DNA of 43,806 nt from VRUE01 sp035260485 (GTDB lineage Bacteria > Actinomycetota > Thermoleophilia > Solirubrobacterales > 70-9). Below are positions 29,422 through 37,816 of the stretch, piece after piece. The DNA lies in NCBI GenBank assembly GCA_035260485.1, contig DATFVC010000033.1:1-43806 (forward strand), given 5' to 3'. Below the pieces are notes generated by a model. That model ran no database searches and was not told the origin of the DNA. It saw only the letters and a list, made by a program, of their open reading frames with translations. Made by a program: the position numbers and the translations under genes. Numbering within the stretch: the stretch's first letter is position 1; each line of letters opens with the position of its first letter.

Positions 29422-30680
29422 GCGCCGCGGTAAGGCGCAGCTTCGACTCCCTCTCCGTTCCAAACTACCGTCGCTACTTCGCCGGGCAGGTCGTCTCGCT
29501 CTCGGGGAACTGGATGCAGACGGTGGCCGCGCTCTGGCTGATCCTCGATCTGACCGGCAGCGGCCTCGCCGTGGGCGCCACTACCGCGCTCCAGTTCCTG
29601 CCGATGCTCCTCTTCGGCGCCTGGGGCGGTCTGCTCGCCGACCGCTTCCCGAAGCGGCGGCTGCTGATCGTGACCCAGACGTTGATGGCCCTACCGGCCC
29701 TCGCCCTCTTCGCAGTCACCGGCGCCGGCATCGTCGCACCGTGGATGGTCTACCTGGCAGTCCTCGCGATGGGCGCGGTCAACGCGGTCGACAACCCGAC
29801 CCGGCAGAGCTTCGTGATCGAGATGGTCGGCGCCGATCGCGTCGTCAACGCGGTCAGCCTCAACAGCGTCCTCGTCCAGTCGGCGCGGATCGCCGGCCCG
29901 GCGATCGCCGGCCTGCTGATAGCGGCGTTTGGGGTCGGTCCCTGTTTCGCGGTCAACGCCCTCACCTTCGGAGCGATGATCGCCGCCCTCTGGCGAATGG
30001 ACCCAAGGCAGCTGCGGACGGCGCCCGCCGCCGGCCGCGAGCCCGGCGCGATCCGCGCTGGGCTGCGTTACGTGCGGCGGACGCCCGAGCTGGCCGTGCC
30101 GCTGGGGCTGATGGCGCTGGTCGGCACCTTCGGCTTCAACTTCCAGGTAGTGCTGCCGCTGCTCGCCCGTTTCAGCTTCAACGGCGGCGCCGGCGCCTAC
30201 GCGGCGCTCGTCTCGGCGATGGGCGTCGGCTCGGTGGCGGGGGCGTTGATCGTCGGCGCCCGCGGACGCACCGGGCCGCGCCTGATCGCCGCCGCCGCGC
30301 TTTGCTTCGGAGCCACGGCGGCGCTCGCCGCGGCGATGCCCACGATGGCCTTCGAGATTCCCGTGCTCGCCCTGCTCGGCGCCGCCGCGGTCACCTTCGC
30401 GGCGACCGTCAACTCGACCCTGCAGCTCGCGGTCGAGCCGGCGATGCGGGGCAGGGTGATGGCCCTCTACTCGGTCGTCTTCCTCGGCTCGACGCCGATC
30501 GGTGGCCCACTCACCGGCTGGCTGTCGCAGGCTTACGACCCAAGGGTGGCGCTGCTTCTGGCCGCGATCGCCGGCGTCTCCGCTGCCTGGGCGGCCCGCG
30601 TCTCCTTCGCCCGGATCGGCACCCGCCCCACGAAGCAGCCCCCTAAACCGTGGCCGACGGGCCTAGAACGTCAGATATAG
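29418..30680 (+). CDS. MFS exporter (EntS-like, 12 TM)
   Basis: A 420-residue major-facilitator transporter. RRYFAGQVVSLSGNWMQTVA, then LFGAWGGLLADRFPKRRLLI (motif A) and VDNPTRQSFVIEMVG, match the MFS_3/EntS group of siderophore or drug exporters. About twelve membrane segments can be traced. Its GTG overlaps the marR stop (GTGA). The last dozen codons are written in the left arm and loop of a family B hairpin and the TAG is in the hairpin loop, so the tail PKPWPTGLERQI is probably not functional protein. Confidence 0.93.
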   Translation: MSAAVRRSFDSLSVPNYRRYFAGQVVSLSGNWMQTVAALWLILDLTGSGLAVGATTALQFLPMLLFGAWGGLLADRFPKRRLLIVTQTLMALPALALFAVTGAGIVAPWMVYLAVLAMGAVNAVDNPTRQSFVIEMVGADRVVNAVSLNSVLVQSARIAGPAIAGLLIAAFGVGPCFAVNALTFGAMIAALWRMDPRQLRTAPAAGREPGAIRAGLRYVRRTPELAVPLGLMALVGTFGFNFQVVLPLLARFSFNGGAGAYAALVSAMGVGSVAGALIVGARGRTGPRLIAAAALCFGATAALAAAMPTMAFEIPVLALLGAAAVTFAATVNSTLQLAVEPAMRGRVMALYSVVFLGSTPIGGPLTGWLSQAYDPRVALLLAAIAGVSAAWAARVSFARIGTRPTKQPPKPWPTGLERQI

Positions 30681-30699
30681 GCGCGTTCTAGGCCCGTCG
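30655..30699. terminator. long hairpin, family B copy 3, overlapping MFS stop
   Basis: Perfect 16-bp arms CGACGGGCCTAGAACG / CGTTCTAGGCCCGTCG with a 13-nt loop that contains the MFS stop codon (30678-30680). It ends 9 nt before the stop of the convergent substrate-binding-protein gene. Confidence 0.78.
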
Positions 30700-30708
30700 A
30701 CGGTGTTC

Positions 30709-31686
30709 CTAGCCGGTGTAGCCGGCTTCTTTGAGGTATGCGGCCGCCGCCTTGGCCGGTGACTGCTTTTCGAGTTCGACCCGAGCGTCGAGCTCCTGCA
30801 TGACCGGGAGCGTCAGCCCCTTCTGGACTTCGACGATCGTCTTTTCGTAGTCGGGCCCGGCTTTCTTCGCCACTGAGGGCTTGGTGACGAAGATGACGTT
30901 GCCGGCCGGGAAGACTTCCTTGTCGTCTTCGAGGATCACGAACTTGTCTTTCTCTGCCGACAGCTGCGCGTCGGTGGTGAAGAGGATCGAGAGGTCGGCC
31001 TGGCCCTTTTCGAGGACCGTGTAGCGGAGGCCGATGTCAACCGGGGTGAATGACTTGAATTTGAGCTGGTAGTACTTTTCGAGCCCGGCCAGGCAATCGA
31101 TTCGCTGGCGGCACTCCGGCGAGCCGTCGAGGCTCAGCTTTTCGGACTTCCCCGTGAGATCGGAGATCGTCTTCAGGCCGAGCTTGTCGGCCGTCTTCTT
31201 CAGCGTCCCAACCGCGTTGGCACTGGCGAACGGCGTCGGCGGGAAGGCGGTCAGACCTTCCTTTTCGAATTCCGCCTTTGCCTTTTCGTAGGCCGGCTGC
31301 GCCGCGGCGGGAACTTCTTCGGGTTCGATGCCGAAGAACGAGGTCAGCGCCGTGCTGGCGTACTCCGGGTAGCCGGAGATCTGCCCCGACTTCAACGTCT
31401 GCAGCGCAACCGTTTCGGAGCCCAGGTTGAGGGCTTTCTTCACCTTGTAGCCGGCGGCTTGCAGTGCCTGGGCATAGACCTCTCCGAGGATTTCCTGTTC
31501 GGGGAAGTTCTTCGAGCCGATCGTCAGGGTCACCTTCCCGTTATTCGGGTTGGAGGCGATTGCGCCACCCCCACCTTCGCTGCTGCTGCTGTCGTTGCTC
31601 GAGCCGCATGCGGCGACTCCGAGGGTGAGGATGAGCGCGAACAGCACCGCTGCGGCGGCGCGCCCCCCCTTGGTCGTGATTCTCAC
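30709..31686 (-). CDS. osmoprotectant ABC transporter, substrate-binding lipoprotein (OpuCC/OsmX-like)
   Basis: A 325-residue lipoprotein with a signal ending in LGVAACGSS (lipobox Cys about residue 27), a Ser/Gly linker and an OpuAC-type domain: VTLTIGSKNFPEQEILGEVY, LKSGQISGYPEYASTALTSF, RYTVLEKGQADLSILFTTDA and FPAGNVIFVT. This fold binds glycine betaine, choline or related quaternary amines outside the membrane. It is the last gene of the importer operon, 48 nt after permease 2. GTG 31686 gives the signal peptide. GAA codons predominate, unlike the ATPase gene of the same operon. Confidence 0.93.
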   Translation of the reverse strand: MRITTKGGRAAAAVLFALILTLGVAACGSSNDSSSSEGGGGAIASNPNNGKVTLTIGSKNFPEQEILGEVYAQALQAAGYKVKKALNLGSETVALQTLKSGQISGYPEYASTALTSFFGIEPEEVPAAAQPAYEKAKAEFEKEGLTAFPPTPFASANAVGTLKKTADKLGLKTISDLTGKSEKLSLDGSPECRQRIDCLAGLEKYYQLKFKSFTPVDIGLRYTVLEKGQADLSILFTTDAQLSAEKDKFVILEDDKEVFPAGNVIFVTKPSVAKKAGPDYEKTIVEVQKGLTLPVMQELDARVELEKQSPAKAAAAYLKEAGYTG

Positions 31687-31734
31687 TGTGTGTCCTCTCT
31701 TGTCGATTGCAATGCGGTCGTTTCGGGGAAGAGA

Positions 31735-32457
31735 TCAGGCGGCACTCAGCTTCAAGCCTTTCGAAGTGAGCAGACGCTGCAGCCCGGCGAGTGAGAACTC
31801 CAGCGCGAGGGCCAACAGGGCGACCAGGATCGCCCCGGCCAGCACACCGTTGCTGCCGTAGACGTTGCGGTTGATGATGAAGTCGCCGAGGGTAAGCACC
31901 CCAGCCAGCGGGGCGATCGTCGCCGTCGCAACGATGTTGATCGTCGCTCCGCGGATCCCCGTCATCAAGGTTGGGATCGCGAGTGGGACCTCGACCTTGA
32001 ACAGGACTTCGGGCTCAGTCATGCCAATCCCGCGCGCCGCCTCTACCGTGGCACGGTCCACTTGGCGGATGCCGACGAAGGTGTTGGTCAGGATCGGAGG
32101 AATGCCGAGCACGGCGAGGGCGATCGTCACGTTCAGCAGCCCGACTCCGATCGCCGCCGCCATGAAGGCGATCAACGCTAGCTCGGGGATCGCCCGGCCG
32201 GCGTTGCCGAGCCCGACCGCGAGCAGCTCACCGGTGCCGCGGTGCCCTAGGAAGAGGCCGACTGGCAGCGCCACGAGCATCGAGAGGCCAAGGGCGAGCA
32301 CGGTCAGCTCGAGCTGGGTGATCGTCAGTTCGATTACCTGGGAGAAGCCCCCGACCTTCTTGCCGCCGGTGACGTTCGAGCTCTGGGGCTCGAAGATGAA
32401 TTCGATCGCGCCGCCGATCGAGGCCGGCAGCAAGGGTGAAAGGAAGAGCCCGATCAC
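31735..32457 (-). CDS. osmoprotectant ABC transporter, permease 2
   Basis: A 240-residue BPD_transp_1 permease with about six helices. The EAA loop reads VDRATVEAARGIGMTEPEVL followed by FKVEVPLAIPTLMTGIRGAT, typical of OpuCB/OpuCD-like betaine and choline transporters. ATG 32457 overlaps the upstream permease stop by 4 nt. It pairs with the 32454-33200 permease to form the heterodimeric channel. Confidence 0.93.
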   Translation of the reverse strand: MIGLFLSPLLPASIGGAIEFIFEPQSSNVTGGKKVGGFSQVIELTITQLELTVLALGLSMLVALPVGLFLGHRGTGELLAVGLGNAGRAIPELALIAFMAAAIGVGLLNVTIALAVLGIPPILTNTFVGIRQVDRATVEAARGIGMTEPEVLFKVEVPLAIPTLMTGIRGATINIVATATIAPLAGVLTLGDFIINRNVYGSNGVLAGAILVALLALALEFSLAGLQRLLTSKGLKLSAA

Positions 32458-33200
32458 CGCTCAGCCACCCTTCGCCAGCGGGTCGCGTAACGCTGTATTC
32501 CGAGCAGGATCAGGTCGAAGGAGATCGCCATCAGGATCGCGATTCCGCCGGCGATGATGATGTTCGTCTTGAAGGTCAGCTGCCCGCCGGTGTAGATCTG
32601 CTGCCCAAGCCCACCGCCGCCGGCAAACACCGCCAGCGTCGCGATCGCGACCGTGCTGACAGTGGCGATTCTCAGGCCGGCGACGATCTCCGGCGTCGCC
32701 AGAGGCAGCTCGACTCGCCAGAGGATCTGGCGGTCCGTGAGTCCCATGCCGCGGGCTGCATCCCGAACCGAGGCCGACACGTTGGCAAGTCCGGTCATCG
32801 TGTTGCGGTAGATGATCTGCAACGTGTAGGCGGCGAGGGCGATGACTACGGTGTCGCGCCCGAGCCCGGTGATCGGCAGCAGCAGGAAGAAGAAGGCGAG
32901 GCTCGGCACCGTGTAGAGAACCCCGGTGGCAGCGAGCAGGGGCGGCTGCAGCCAGCGCCGTCGGTGAGCCAGGAGCGCCAGGGCGAAGGCAATCGCGAAG
33001 CCGACGAGGACCGAGATCGCGACCAGTTCGACGTGCTGGAGAGTCGGCGTCTCGTAGCGACCGATGTTGTCCTTCGCCCAGTCGAAGCAGAAGAGCTTGC
33101 TGGTGTCGGCCTGGCAGGGAAGCGTCTCCGAGGTGCGATGGTGGAAGAAGCTTTTGCCGACTTCCCCGACGGCCGCCAGTGGCAGCAGGTGGCTATTCAC
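32454..33200 (-). CDS. osmoprotectant ABC transporter, permease 1
   Basis: A 248-residue BPD_transp_1 permease. After a 50-residue periplasmic-type N-terminal part with two Cys, the helices include LVAISVLVGFAIAFALALLA and GVLYTVPSLAFFFLLLPITG. The EAA loop is VSASVRDAARGMGLTDRQIL and WRVELPLATPEIVAGLRIAT. GTG 33200 is chosen: it follows a GGTGGAG site and overlaps the ATPase gene end by 8 nt; longer frames give no family match. Confidence 0.93.
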   Translation of the reverse strand: MNSHLLPLAAVGEVGKSFFHHRTSETLPCQADTSKLFCFDWAKDNIGRYETPTLQHVELVAISVLVGFAIAFALALLAHRRRWLQPPLLAATGVLYTVPSLAFFFLLLPITGLGRDTVVIALAAYTLQIIYRNTMTGLANVSASVRDAARGMGLTDRQILWRVELPLATPEIVAGLRIATVSTVAIATLAVFAGGGGLGQQIYTGGQLTFKTNIIIAGGIAILMAISFDLILLGIQRYATRWRRVAER

Positions 33201-34383
33201 GGGGACGCTCCACCGCTCCGCGCTCCTCGGCCTTCGCCTTGGGCGAGGCGAGGAACTCGGAGATGATCTCGACCGAGAGGACGCCGGCAATCCGGCCCTG
33301 GTGATCAACCACCGCCGCGTACTGTGCCTCGCCCTGCAGCAGGTCGGCGAGCGCATCGCGCATCACGTCGTCACGGTCGAGCAGCGGCCCGAGCGGATTG
33401 TCCGGCCGCGCCGGCACCGTCTCCGCGGAGAGATCGCGCTCGGAGAGCCAGCCGAGCGGCCGCCGCTCGGCGTCGACCAGCAGCGGGTAGGGGACCTCCG
33501 CGTCGCGCAGCTTCGCCCGCACCTCAGCCGTCGCCTGGCCGACGTGGGCGAGCGGCGCCTCCCAGAGGTCGATGTCGGAGACGCGCATCAGGGCCAGCCG
33601 CTTGAGGGCGCGGTCGGCGCCGACGAAGTCCTCGACGAACTCGTCGGCGGGCGCCATCAGCAGCTCGGCCGGGGTCGCGTACTGGGCGACGTGGCCGCCC
33701 TTGCGCATCACCGCGATCCGATCGCCCATCTTGATCGCCTCGTCGATGTCGTGGGTGACGAAGAGGACGGTCTTACGGATCTCCGCCTGCAGACGGAGGA
33801 ACTCGTTCTGGAGGCGCTCGCGGCTGATCGGGTCGATTGCGCCGAACGGCTCGTCCATCAGCATCACCAGGGGGTCGGCGGCGAGCGCTCGGGCGACCCC
33901 GACCCGCTGCTGCTGGCCGCCGGAGAGCTGCGCCGGATAGCGCTCGCCGAGCTCGGGATCGAGGCCGATCAGCTCCAGCAACTCCACCGTGCGCGCCCTG
34001 ATCCGATCCTTCTTCCAGCCCAGCAGCTGCGGCACCGCGCCGATGTTCTCGGCGACCGTGCGGTGGGGGAAGAGACCGACCTGCTGGATCACGTAGCCGA
34101 TCTCGCGCCGCAGCCGGGCAGGGTCGCGCTTGCGCACCGACTCGCCACCGATCAGGACGTCGCCCTCGCTCAGCTCGACCGTACGGTTGACCAGCCGCAT
34201 CGCGGTCGTCTTGCCGCAGCCGGAGGGTCCGACCAGGACGCAGACCTCGCCGGCCGGGACCTCGAGGTTGAGCCGCTCGACCGCAGCCTCGGCGGAGTCG
34301 CCGTAGCGCTTGGTTGCGTTCTCGTAGCGGACTGCCGAGGCGCCCGTGGACGAGACTTCCTCAGTGACCTCTGGGGTGGGCAC
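33193..34383 (-). CDS. osmoprotectant ABC transporter, ATPase with CBS domains
   Basis: A 396-residue ATPase from GTG 34383. Walker A GPSGCGKTT, Q-loop YVIQQVGLFP, signature LSGGQQQRV, Walker B VMLMDEPFGAID and the H-loop FVTHDIDEAIK are complete. Two C-terminal CBS repeats follow (VPYPLLVDAERRPLGWLSER and YAAVVDHQGRIAGVLSVEII). In OpuA/OpuC systems these sense ionic strength or nucleotide and gate uptake under osmotic stress. A TATAGG 10 nt upstream of 34383 suggests its own promoter in the 52-nt gap after the deaminase gene. Confidence 0.94.
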   Translation of the reverse strand: MPTPEVTEEVSSTGASAVRYENATKRYGDSAEAAVERLNLEVPAGEVCVLVGPSGCGKTTAMRLVNRTVELSEGDVLIGGESVRKRDPARLRREIGYVIQQVGLFPHRTVAENIGAVPQLLGWKKDRIRARTVELLELIGLDPELGERYPAQLSGGQQQRVGVARALAADPLVMLMDEPFGAIDPISRERLQNEFLRLQAEIRKTVLFVTHDIDEAIKMGDRIAVMRKGGHVAQYATPAELLMAPADEFVEDFVGADRALKRLALMRVSDIDLWEAPLAHVGQATAEVRAKLRDAEVPYPLLVDAERRPLGWLSERDLSAETVPARPDNPLGPLLDRDDVMRDALADLLQGEAQYAAVVDHQGRIAGVLSVEIISEFLASPKAKAEERGAVERPRE

Positions 34384-34435
34384 TCGTGGCGAGCCTATAC
34401 CCGTACAACCCGAGTATTCCACCTGGGGAACGGCG

Positions 34436-35698
34436 TCAGCCGATGCCCAACCGCCGCGCCCGCTCGGCGGCGCGGGCGACGATCTCCTCCGTGCCCTTCA
34501 CCTCGCCGCCGCTCATCAGCACTCGTCCGGCGACAACGGTCGTGTCGACCGCCGAGCCGCTCGCCGCGTAGACGAGGTCGGAGGCGAGGTCGCCGATTCC
34601 AAGCTCGGGCGAGCCGCCGCGCAGGAGCAGGAAGTCGGCGGGACCGCCGGGGGCGAGCGGCTCCCGTCCGCCCCCGAGCAGCGGCGCACGGGCGCCGGTC
34701 GCGACCTCGAGGGCCTCGGCGGCGGGGAGGACGGTCGGATCGCCGCTGGCGTGCCGCTGCACCAGCGCGAAGGTCTTCAGGTCGGCGAAAAGGTCGAGCG
34801 AGTCGTTGGAGCCGGCTCCGTCGGTGCCGAGTCCGACCGCGACGCCCGCCTCGCGGGCAGCCGGGTAGGGAAAGACCCCCCCGACCGCCAGCTTCAGGTT
34901 GGCGACCGGGTTAGTGACCACGGTCGAGCCCCGCGCCGCGATCAGCTCCAGCTCCGCCTGGTCGAGCCAGACGCCGTGGGCGAGCACGGTGCGCTCGCCA
35001 AGCAGGCCAAGCCGGTCGAGGTAGGCAGCTGGACGGTCCCCATGGGTGGCCACGCACTCGCTCACCTCCCGCTCGGTCTCAGAGAGGTGGATCTGGATCG
35101 CGAGGCCACGCTCCATGGCCTGCTCGCCCGCCCAGCGCAGCAGCTCCTCGCTCACGGTGTAGATCGAGTGCGGCGCGAGGCAGGCGTTGATCCCCGCGCC
35201 GTGTCCGGCCAGGGCATCGAGGTCGCCTGTCGCCTGCGCCTTCGTCTCGGCGGTGCGGCCGTCGGCGTCGAAGAGCGGCCCGCCGATCGTCGCCCTCAGG
35301 CCGGCGTCTTCGACCGCGCGCGCGGTCGCCTGCGGCTGCCAGTACATGTCCCAGAAGCGGGCGGCGCCGGTGCGGATCATCTCGGCGCAGGCGAGGCGGG
35401 CGCCCCAGTAGACGTCCTCGGCGTCCAGCTTCGCCTCGACCGGCCAGACCTTCTCGCGCAACCAGCGCATCAGCGGCAGGTCGCCGCCGTAGCCGCGGAA
35501 GAGGGTCATCGCGGCGTGGGTATGGCCGTTGACGAGGGCGGGGACGAGCGGTGCCCCAGCCGCGTCGATCGTCTCGTCGCCGGGCTCGGCCCCGACGTCG
35601 GGCCCAATAGCCGCGATCACCCCGCCCGCGCAGCGCAGTCCCACCGTCTCGCTGCCCAACGCAGCCCCGGTGACCGCCAACCCGCTCACAAACCCCAC
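34436..35698 (-). CDS. mtaD: MTA/SAH deaminase-type amidohydrolase
   Basis: A 420-residue amidohydrolase. Metal ligands are in NGHTHAAMTLFRGY (HxH), IQIHLSETEREV, VLAHGVWL and GTDGAGSNDSLDLF, the set of the MtaD/SsnA/TrzN deaminase branch. The family deaminates methylthioadenosine or S-adenosylhomocysteine to the inosine derivative. Its upstream neighbour on the same strand is an MTA/MTI phosphorylase, which supports a methylthioadenosine salvage role through methylthioinosine. The start is GTG 35698, or the in-frame GTG 35689. A family A hairpin separates it from that neighbour. Confidence 0.87.
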   Translation of the reverse strand: MGFVSGLAVTGAALGSETVGLRCAGGVIAAIGPDVGAEPGDETIDAAGAPLVPALVNGHTHAAMTLFRGYGGDLPLMRWLREKVWPVEAKLDAEDVYWGARLACAEMIRTGAARFWDMYWQPQATARAVEDAGLRATIGGPLFDADGRTAETKAQATGDLDALAGHGAGINACLAPHSIYTVSEELLRWAGEQAMERGLAIQIHLSETEREVSECVATHGDRPAAYLDRLGLLGERTVLAHGVWLDQAELELIAARGSTVVTNPVANLKLAVGGVFPYPAAREAGVAVGLGTDGAGSNDSLDLFADLKTFALVQRHASGDPTVLPAAEALEVATGARAPLLGGGREPLAPGGPADFLLLRGGSPELGIGDLASDLVYAASGSAVDTTVVAGRVLMSGGEVKGTEEIVARAAERARRLGIG

Positions 35699-35706
35699 GC
35701 CCTCCG

Positions 35707-35756
35707 GACGTGCCGGGAGTTATGCACCCATATGGACCTATAAGTCCCGGCACGTC
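35707..35756. terminator. long hairpin, family A copy 4
   Basis: Arms of 17 nt (GACGTGCCGGGAGTTAT / ATAAGTCCCGGCACGTC) with a single mismatch and a centre with CCCATATGG. It lies 6 nt beyond the phosphorylase stop and 8 nt before the deaminase start, between two same-strand genes, so it could set their relative expression. Confidence 0.78.
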
Positions 35757-35762
35757 GGTGGG

Positions 35763-36434
35763 TCATCGGGTCAACTCGGGCAGTACTGCGTCGAGGGCGT
35801 CGCGGAGGCGTGTGGCATTGACCTCGCGGTCGCGTTCGAGCCCCTCAGGCGACAGCGGCTCCGCTGCGATCCCGTTGGCCAGGTTGTCGACCACGCATAC
35901 GGCCGCGTAGGGCAGGCCCAGCTCGCCCGCCACGATGCACTCCGAAGCCAGCGTCATCCCGACCAGATCGGCATGGGCGGCGATCAGGCCAATCTCGGCC
36001 GCCGTCTCGAAGCGCGGCCCGTTGGTCTGCCAGTAGACGCCGCCGTCGCGCAGCTCCCCGGCGCCGCTCGCCTGCCAGGCAGCGAGGACCTCGCGGCGCC
36101 AGTCGGGGTCGAAGCCCGCCGTCGCGTGGCCGTGCGGGCCATCAAAGCTGGTGACCGTGATCTGAAGGGCGATGAAGTCGTGCGGGCAGACGAAGCTGCC
36201 CACGCCCAGACCGGCATCGAGCGAGCCGACCGAGCAGATCGCCAATACCCGGTCACAGCCCGCCTCGGCGAGCGAGCGCAGATTGGCGGCATGGTCGATC
36301 CGGTGGGGAAGGACGTAGGCGTCGGCAGAGCCATGGCGCTGCAGCACGACCGCGTGCCGCTCGGCCGCCGCTGCGACCTCTGCGCCACTCGGCCCGGCGG
36401 CGCTGCTGCCGAGGATGACCGCAAGGCGTCCCAT
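35763..36434 (-). CDS. MTA/MTI phosphorylase (purine nucleoside phosphorylase family)
   Basis: A 223-residue PNP/MTAP-fold phosphorylase. VVLQRHGSADAYVLPHRIDH and AANLRSLAEAGCDRVLAICS with VGSLDAGL are the phosphate-binding and Gly-rich regions. WQTNGPRFETAAEIG is the family GPRFET motif, followed by GMTLASECIVAGELGLPYAA. Next to a methylthioadenosine deaminase it would phosphorolyse 5'-methylthioinosine to hypoxanthine and methylthioribose-1-phosphate; MTA itself is an alternative substrate. ATG 36434 gives the usual N-terminus MGRLAVILGSS. It is short for the family, which usually runs 240-290 residues. Confidence 0.87.
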   Translation of the reverse strand: MGRLAVILGSSAAGPSGAEVAAAAERHAVVLQRHGSADAYVLPHRIDHAANLRSLAEAGCDRVLAICSVGSLDAGLGVGSFVCPHDFIALQITVTSFDGPHGHATAGFDPDWRREVLAAWQASGAGELRDGGVYWQTNGPRFETAAEIGLIAAHADLVGMTLASECIVAGELGLPYAAVCVVDNLANGIAAEPLSPEGLERDREVNATRLRDALDAVLPELTR

Positions 36435-36531
36435 CGGTGGCGATCCTACGTGGAGCCGCGACGCGTTCGCCTTTTGTGGCGCATAGCGCAACAAACAGCG
36501 AACGCGCGGCTTGCTGCCCTATCGTGAGGCC

Positions 36532-37038
36532 ATGGCGGATCGGCCATCCGGCAGAGAGGAGAGCGAGGACACGCGCCTCGACCGCAACCTCAGCGAGTTG
36601 CTGCAGGAGCTGCGGGTGGCGCTGCCGGGTGTCCAGGTCCTCTTCGCCTTCCTGCTCGCCGTCCCCTTCCAGCAGAACTTCACCAAGATCACCGCCTTCG
36701 AGGAGAAGGTCTACTTCGGGACGCTGCTCTGCACCGCGATCTCGGCGGCGCTGCTGATCTCGCCGTCCGCCTATCACCGGCTTACCTTCCACCTGCAGCA
36801 GAAGCGCCAGCTCGTCTTCCTCGCCAACCGCCTCACGATCGCCGGCCTCGGCTTTCTGGCGCTGGCGATGACCGGCGCGATCATGCTGATCACCGACGTG
36901 CTCTTCGGCGGTGTCGCCACGATCGCCTTCAGCGCCGCCGCGGCGACGATGTTCGCCACGCTCTGGGGATTGCTGCCGCTGCGGCGCCGGCTCAGCCTGA
37001 CTGGACGGGTGACTCCAAGCTCCCGCACCCACGGATGA
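36532..37038 (+). CDS. DUF6328 family membrane protein
   Basis: A 168-residue protein with an acidic N-terminus (SGREESEDTRLDRNLSELLQ), then LRVALPGVQVLFAFLLAVPF QNF and four membrane helices ending in LWGLLPLRRR. The LQELRVxxPGxQ opening and FxxFTxxxxFE segment are typical of DUF6328. Function unknown. ATG 36532 follows GTGAGG; the longer frame from 36511 adds seven residues without support. Confidence 0.85.
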   Translation: MADRPSGREESEDTRLDRNLSELLQELRVALPGVQVLFAFLLAVPFQQNFTKITAFEEKVYFGTLLCTAISAALLISPSAYHRLTFHLQQKRQLVFLANRLTIAGLGFLALAMTGAIMLITDVLFGGVATIAFSAAAATMFATLWGLLPLRRRLSLTGRVTPSSRTHG

Positions 37039-37097
37039 CGCGCCTGGCACGGCGCGCACGTTAATTCGGAGTCAACCGTCGGGGGGAGCGGCGCGGC

Positions 37098-37718
37098 TCA
37101 ACATAAGGAGGCCCGCTCGTCTTCGGCTCGCTGGCCCCAGAGCCCGACCATCTCGTCGGCGAACTTGTCGACCACGGCAATGTCCGGCGAGTGTGCGAAG
37201 AGCATTTCCAGGTCGAACTCCCAGACGAGGATCTTGACGTCGAGTGAGACCGGCAGATCCTCGTCGACGTCCTCGCCTAGGATCGCATATGCCTCGCGCA
37301 GGACGGCGACATTGGCGGCTTTGTCGGCGGCGAAGATCGCCTGCGCCTCCGGCCCGGCCTCGGCAACCCGCTTGCGGTGCTCCTTCTTACGCGCCTCGTA
37401 GTCGGAGATCGCCGCGTCTTCGGTCAGCGCTTCGACCAACCCGACCACCTCCTTGCCGAAGCGTGCGCGCAGCGACTCCGGCTCCATCTCGGCGTGCTCG
37501 GCGACGTCGTGCAGCAGGGCGGCGGCGAGCACCTCGTCCGGATAGTTGTGCTCGGCAAGCAGCTCGGCGACCGCCAGCGAGTGCTCGATGAAGGGGATCT
37601 CGTCGCAGCCGGTCTGGCGGAACTGGCCGCCGTGGGCGCGGCGGGAGACAGAGAGGGCGCCTCGGACCAGCGCCGAGCGCTCAGCCTTTGAGTCGATCCG
37701 ACCGGAAGAGGCAGACAT
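37098..37718 (-). CDS. HD-domain protein, MESH1/SpoT-like hydrolase
   Basis: A 206-residue HD-superfamily protein. RRAHGGQFRQTGCDEIPFIE, SLAVAELLAEHNYPDEVLAA, ALLHDVAEHAE and IFAADKAANVAVLR match the metal-binding H, HD and D motifs of small (p)ppGpp hydrolases (MESH1/SAH type). The synthetase and TGS domains of RelA/SpoT are absent. The C-terminal acidic half (EDVDEDLPVSLDVKILVWEF) is longer than in MESH1. Substrate could be (p)ppGpp or another nucleotide. ATG 37718 is the first start giving the conserved N-terminus. Confidence 0.83.
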   Translation of the reverse strand: MSASSGRIDSKAERSALVRGALSVSRRAHGGQFRQTGCDEIPFIEHSLAVAELLAEHNYPDEVLAAALLHDVAEHAEMEPESLRARFGKEVVGLVEALTEDAAISDYEARKKEHRKRVAEAGPEAQAIFAADKAANVAVLREAYAILGEDVDEDLPVSLDVKILVWEFDLEMLFAHSPDIAVVDKFADEMVGLWGQRAEDERASLC

Positions 37719-37816
37719 CCCACAGTGCAGCGTAACGAACCAAACTAGAAAAACACTCCATTCGTACCGAAATAGTGACGGATGTCTTGCTGATCGACCT
37801 CTAGCGGGTTGGTCCC

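Noticed and set aside
625..35756. Family A hairpins as MITEs with target-site duplications
   Set aside because: No consistent flanking duplications were visible at the four copies, and all are at gene ends; positional constraint fits terminators better.
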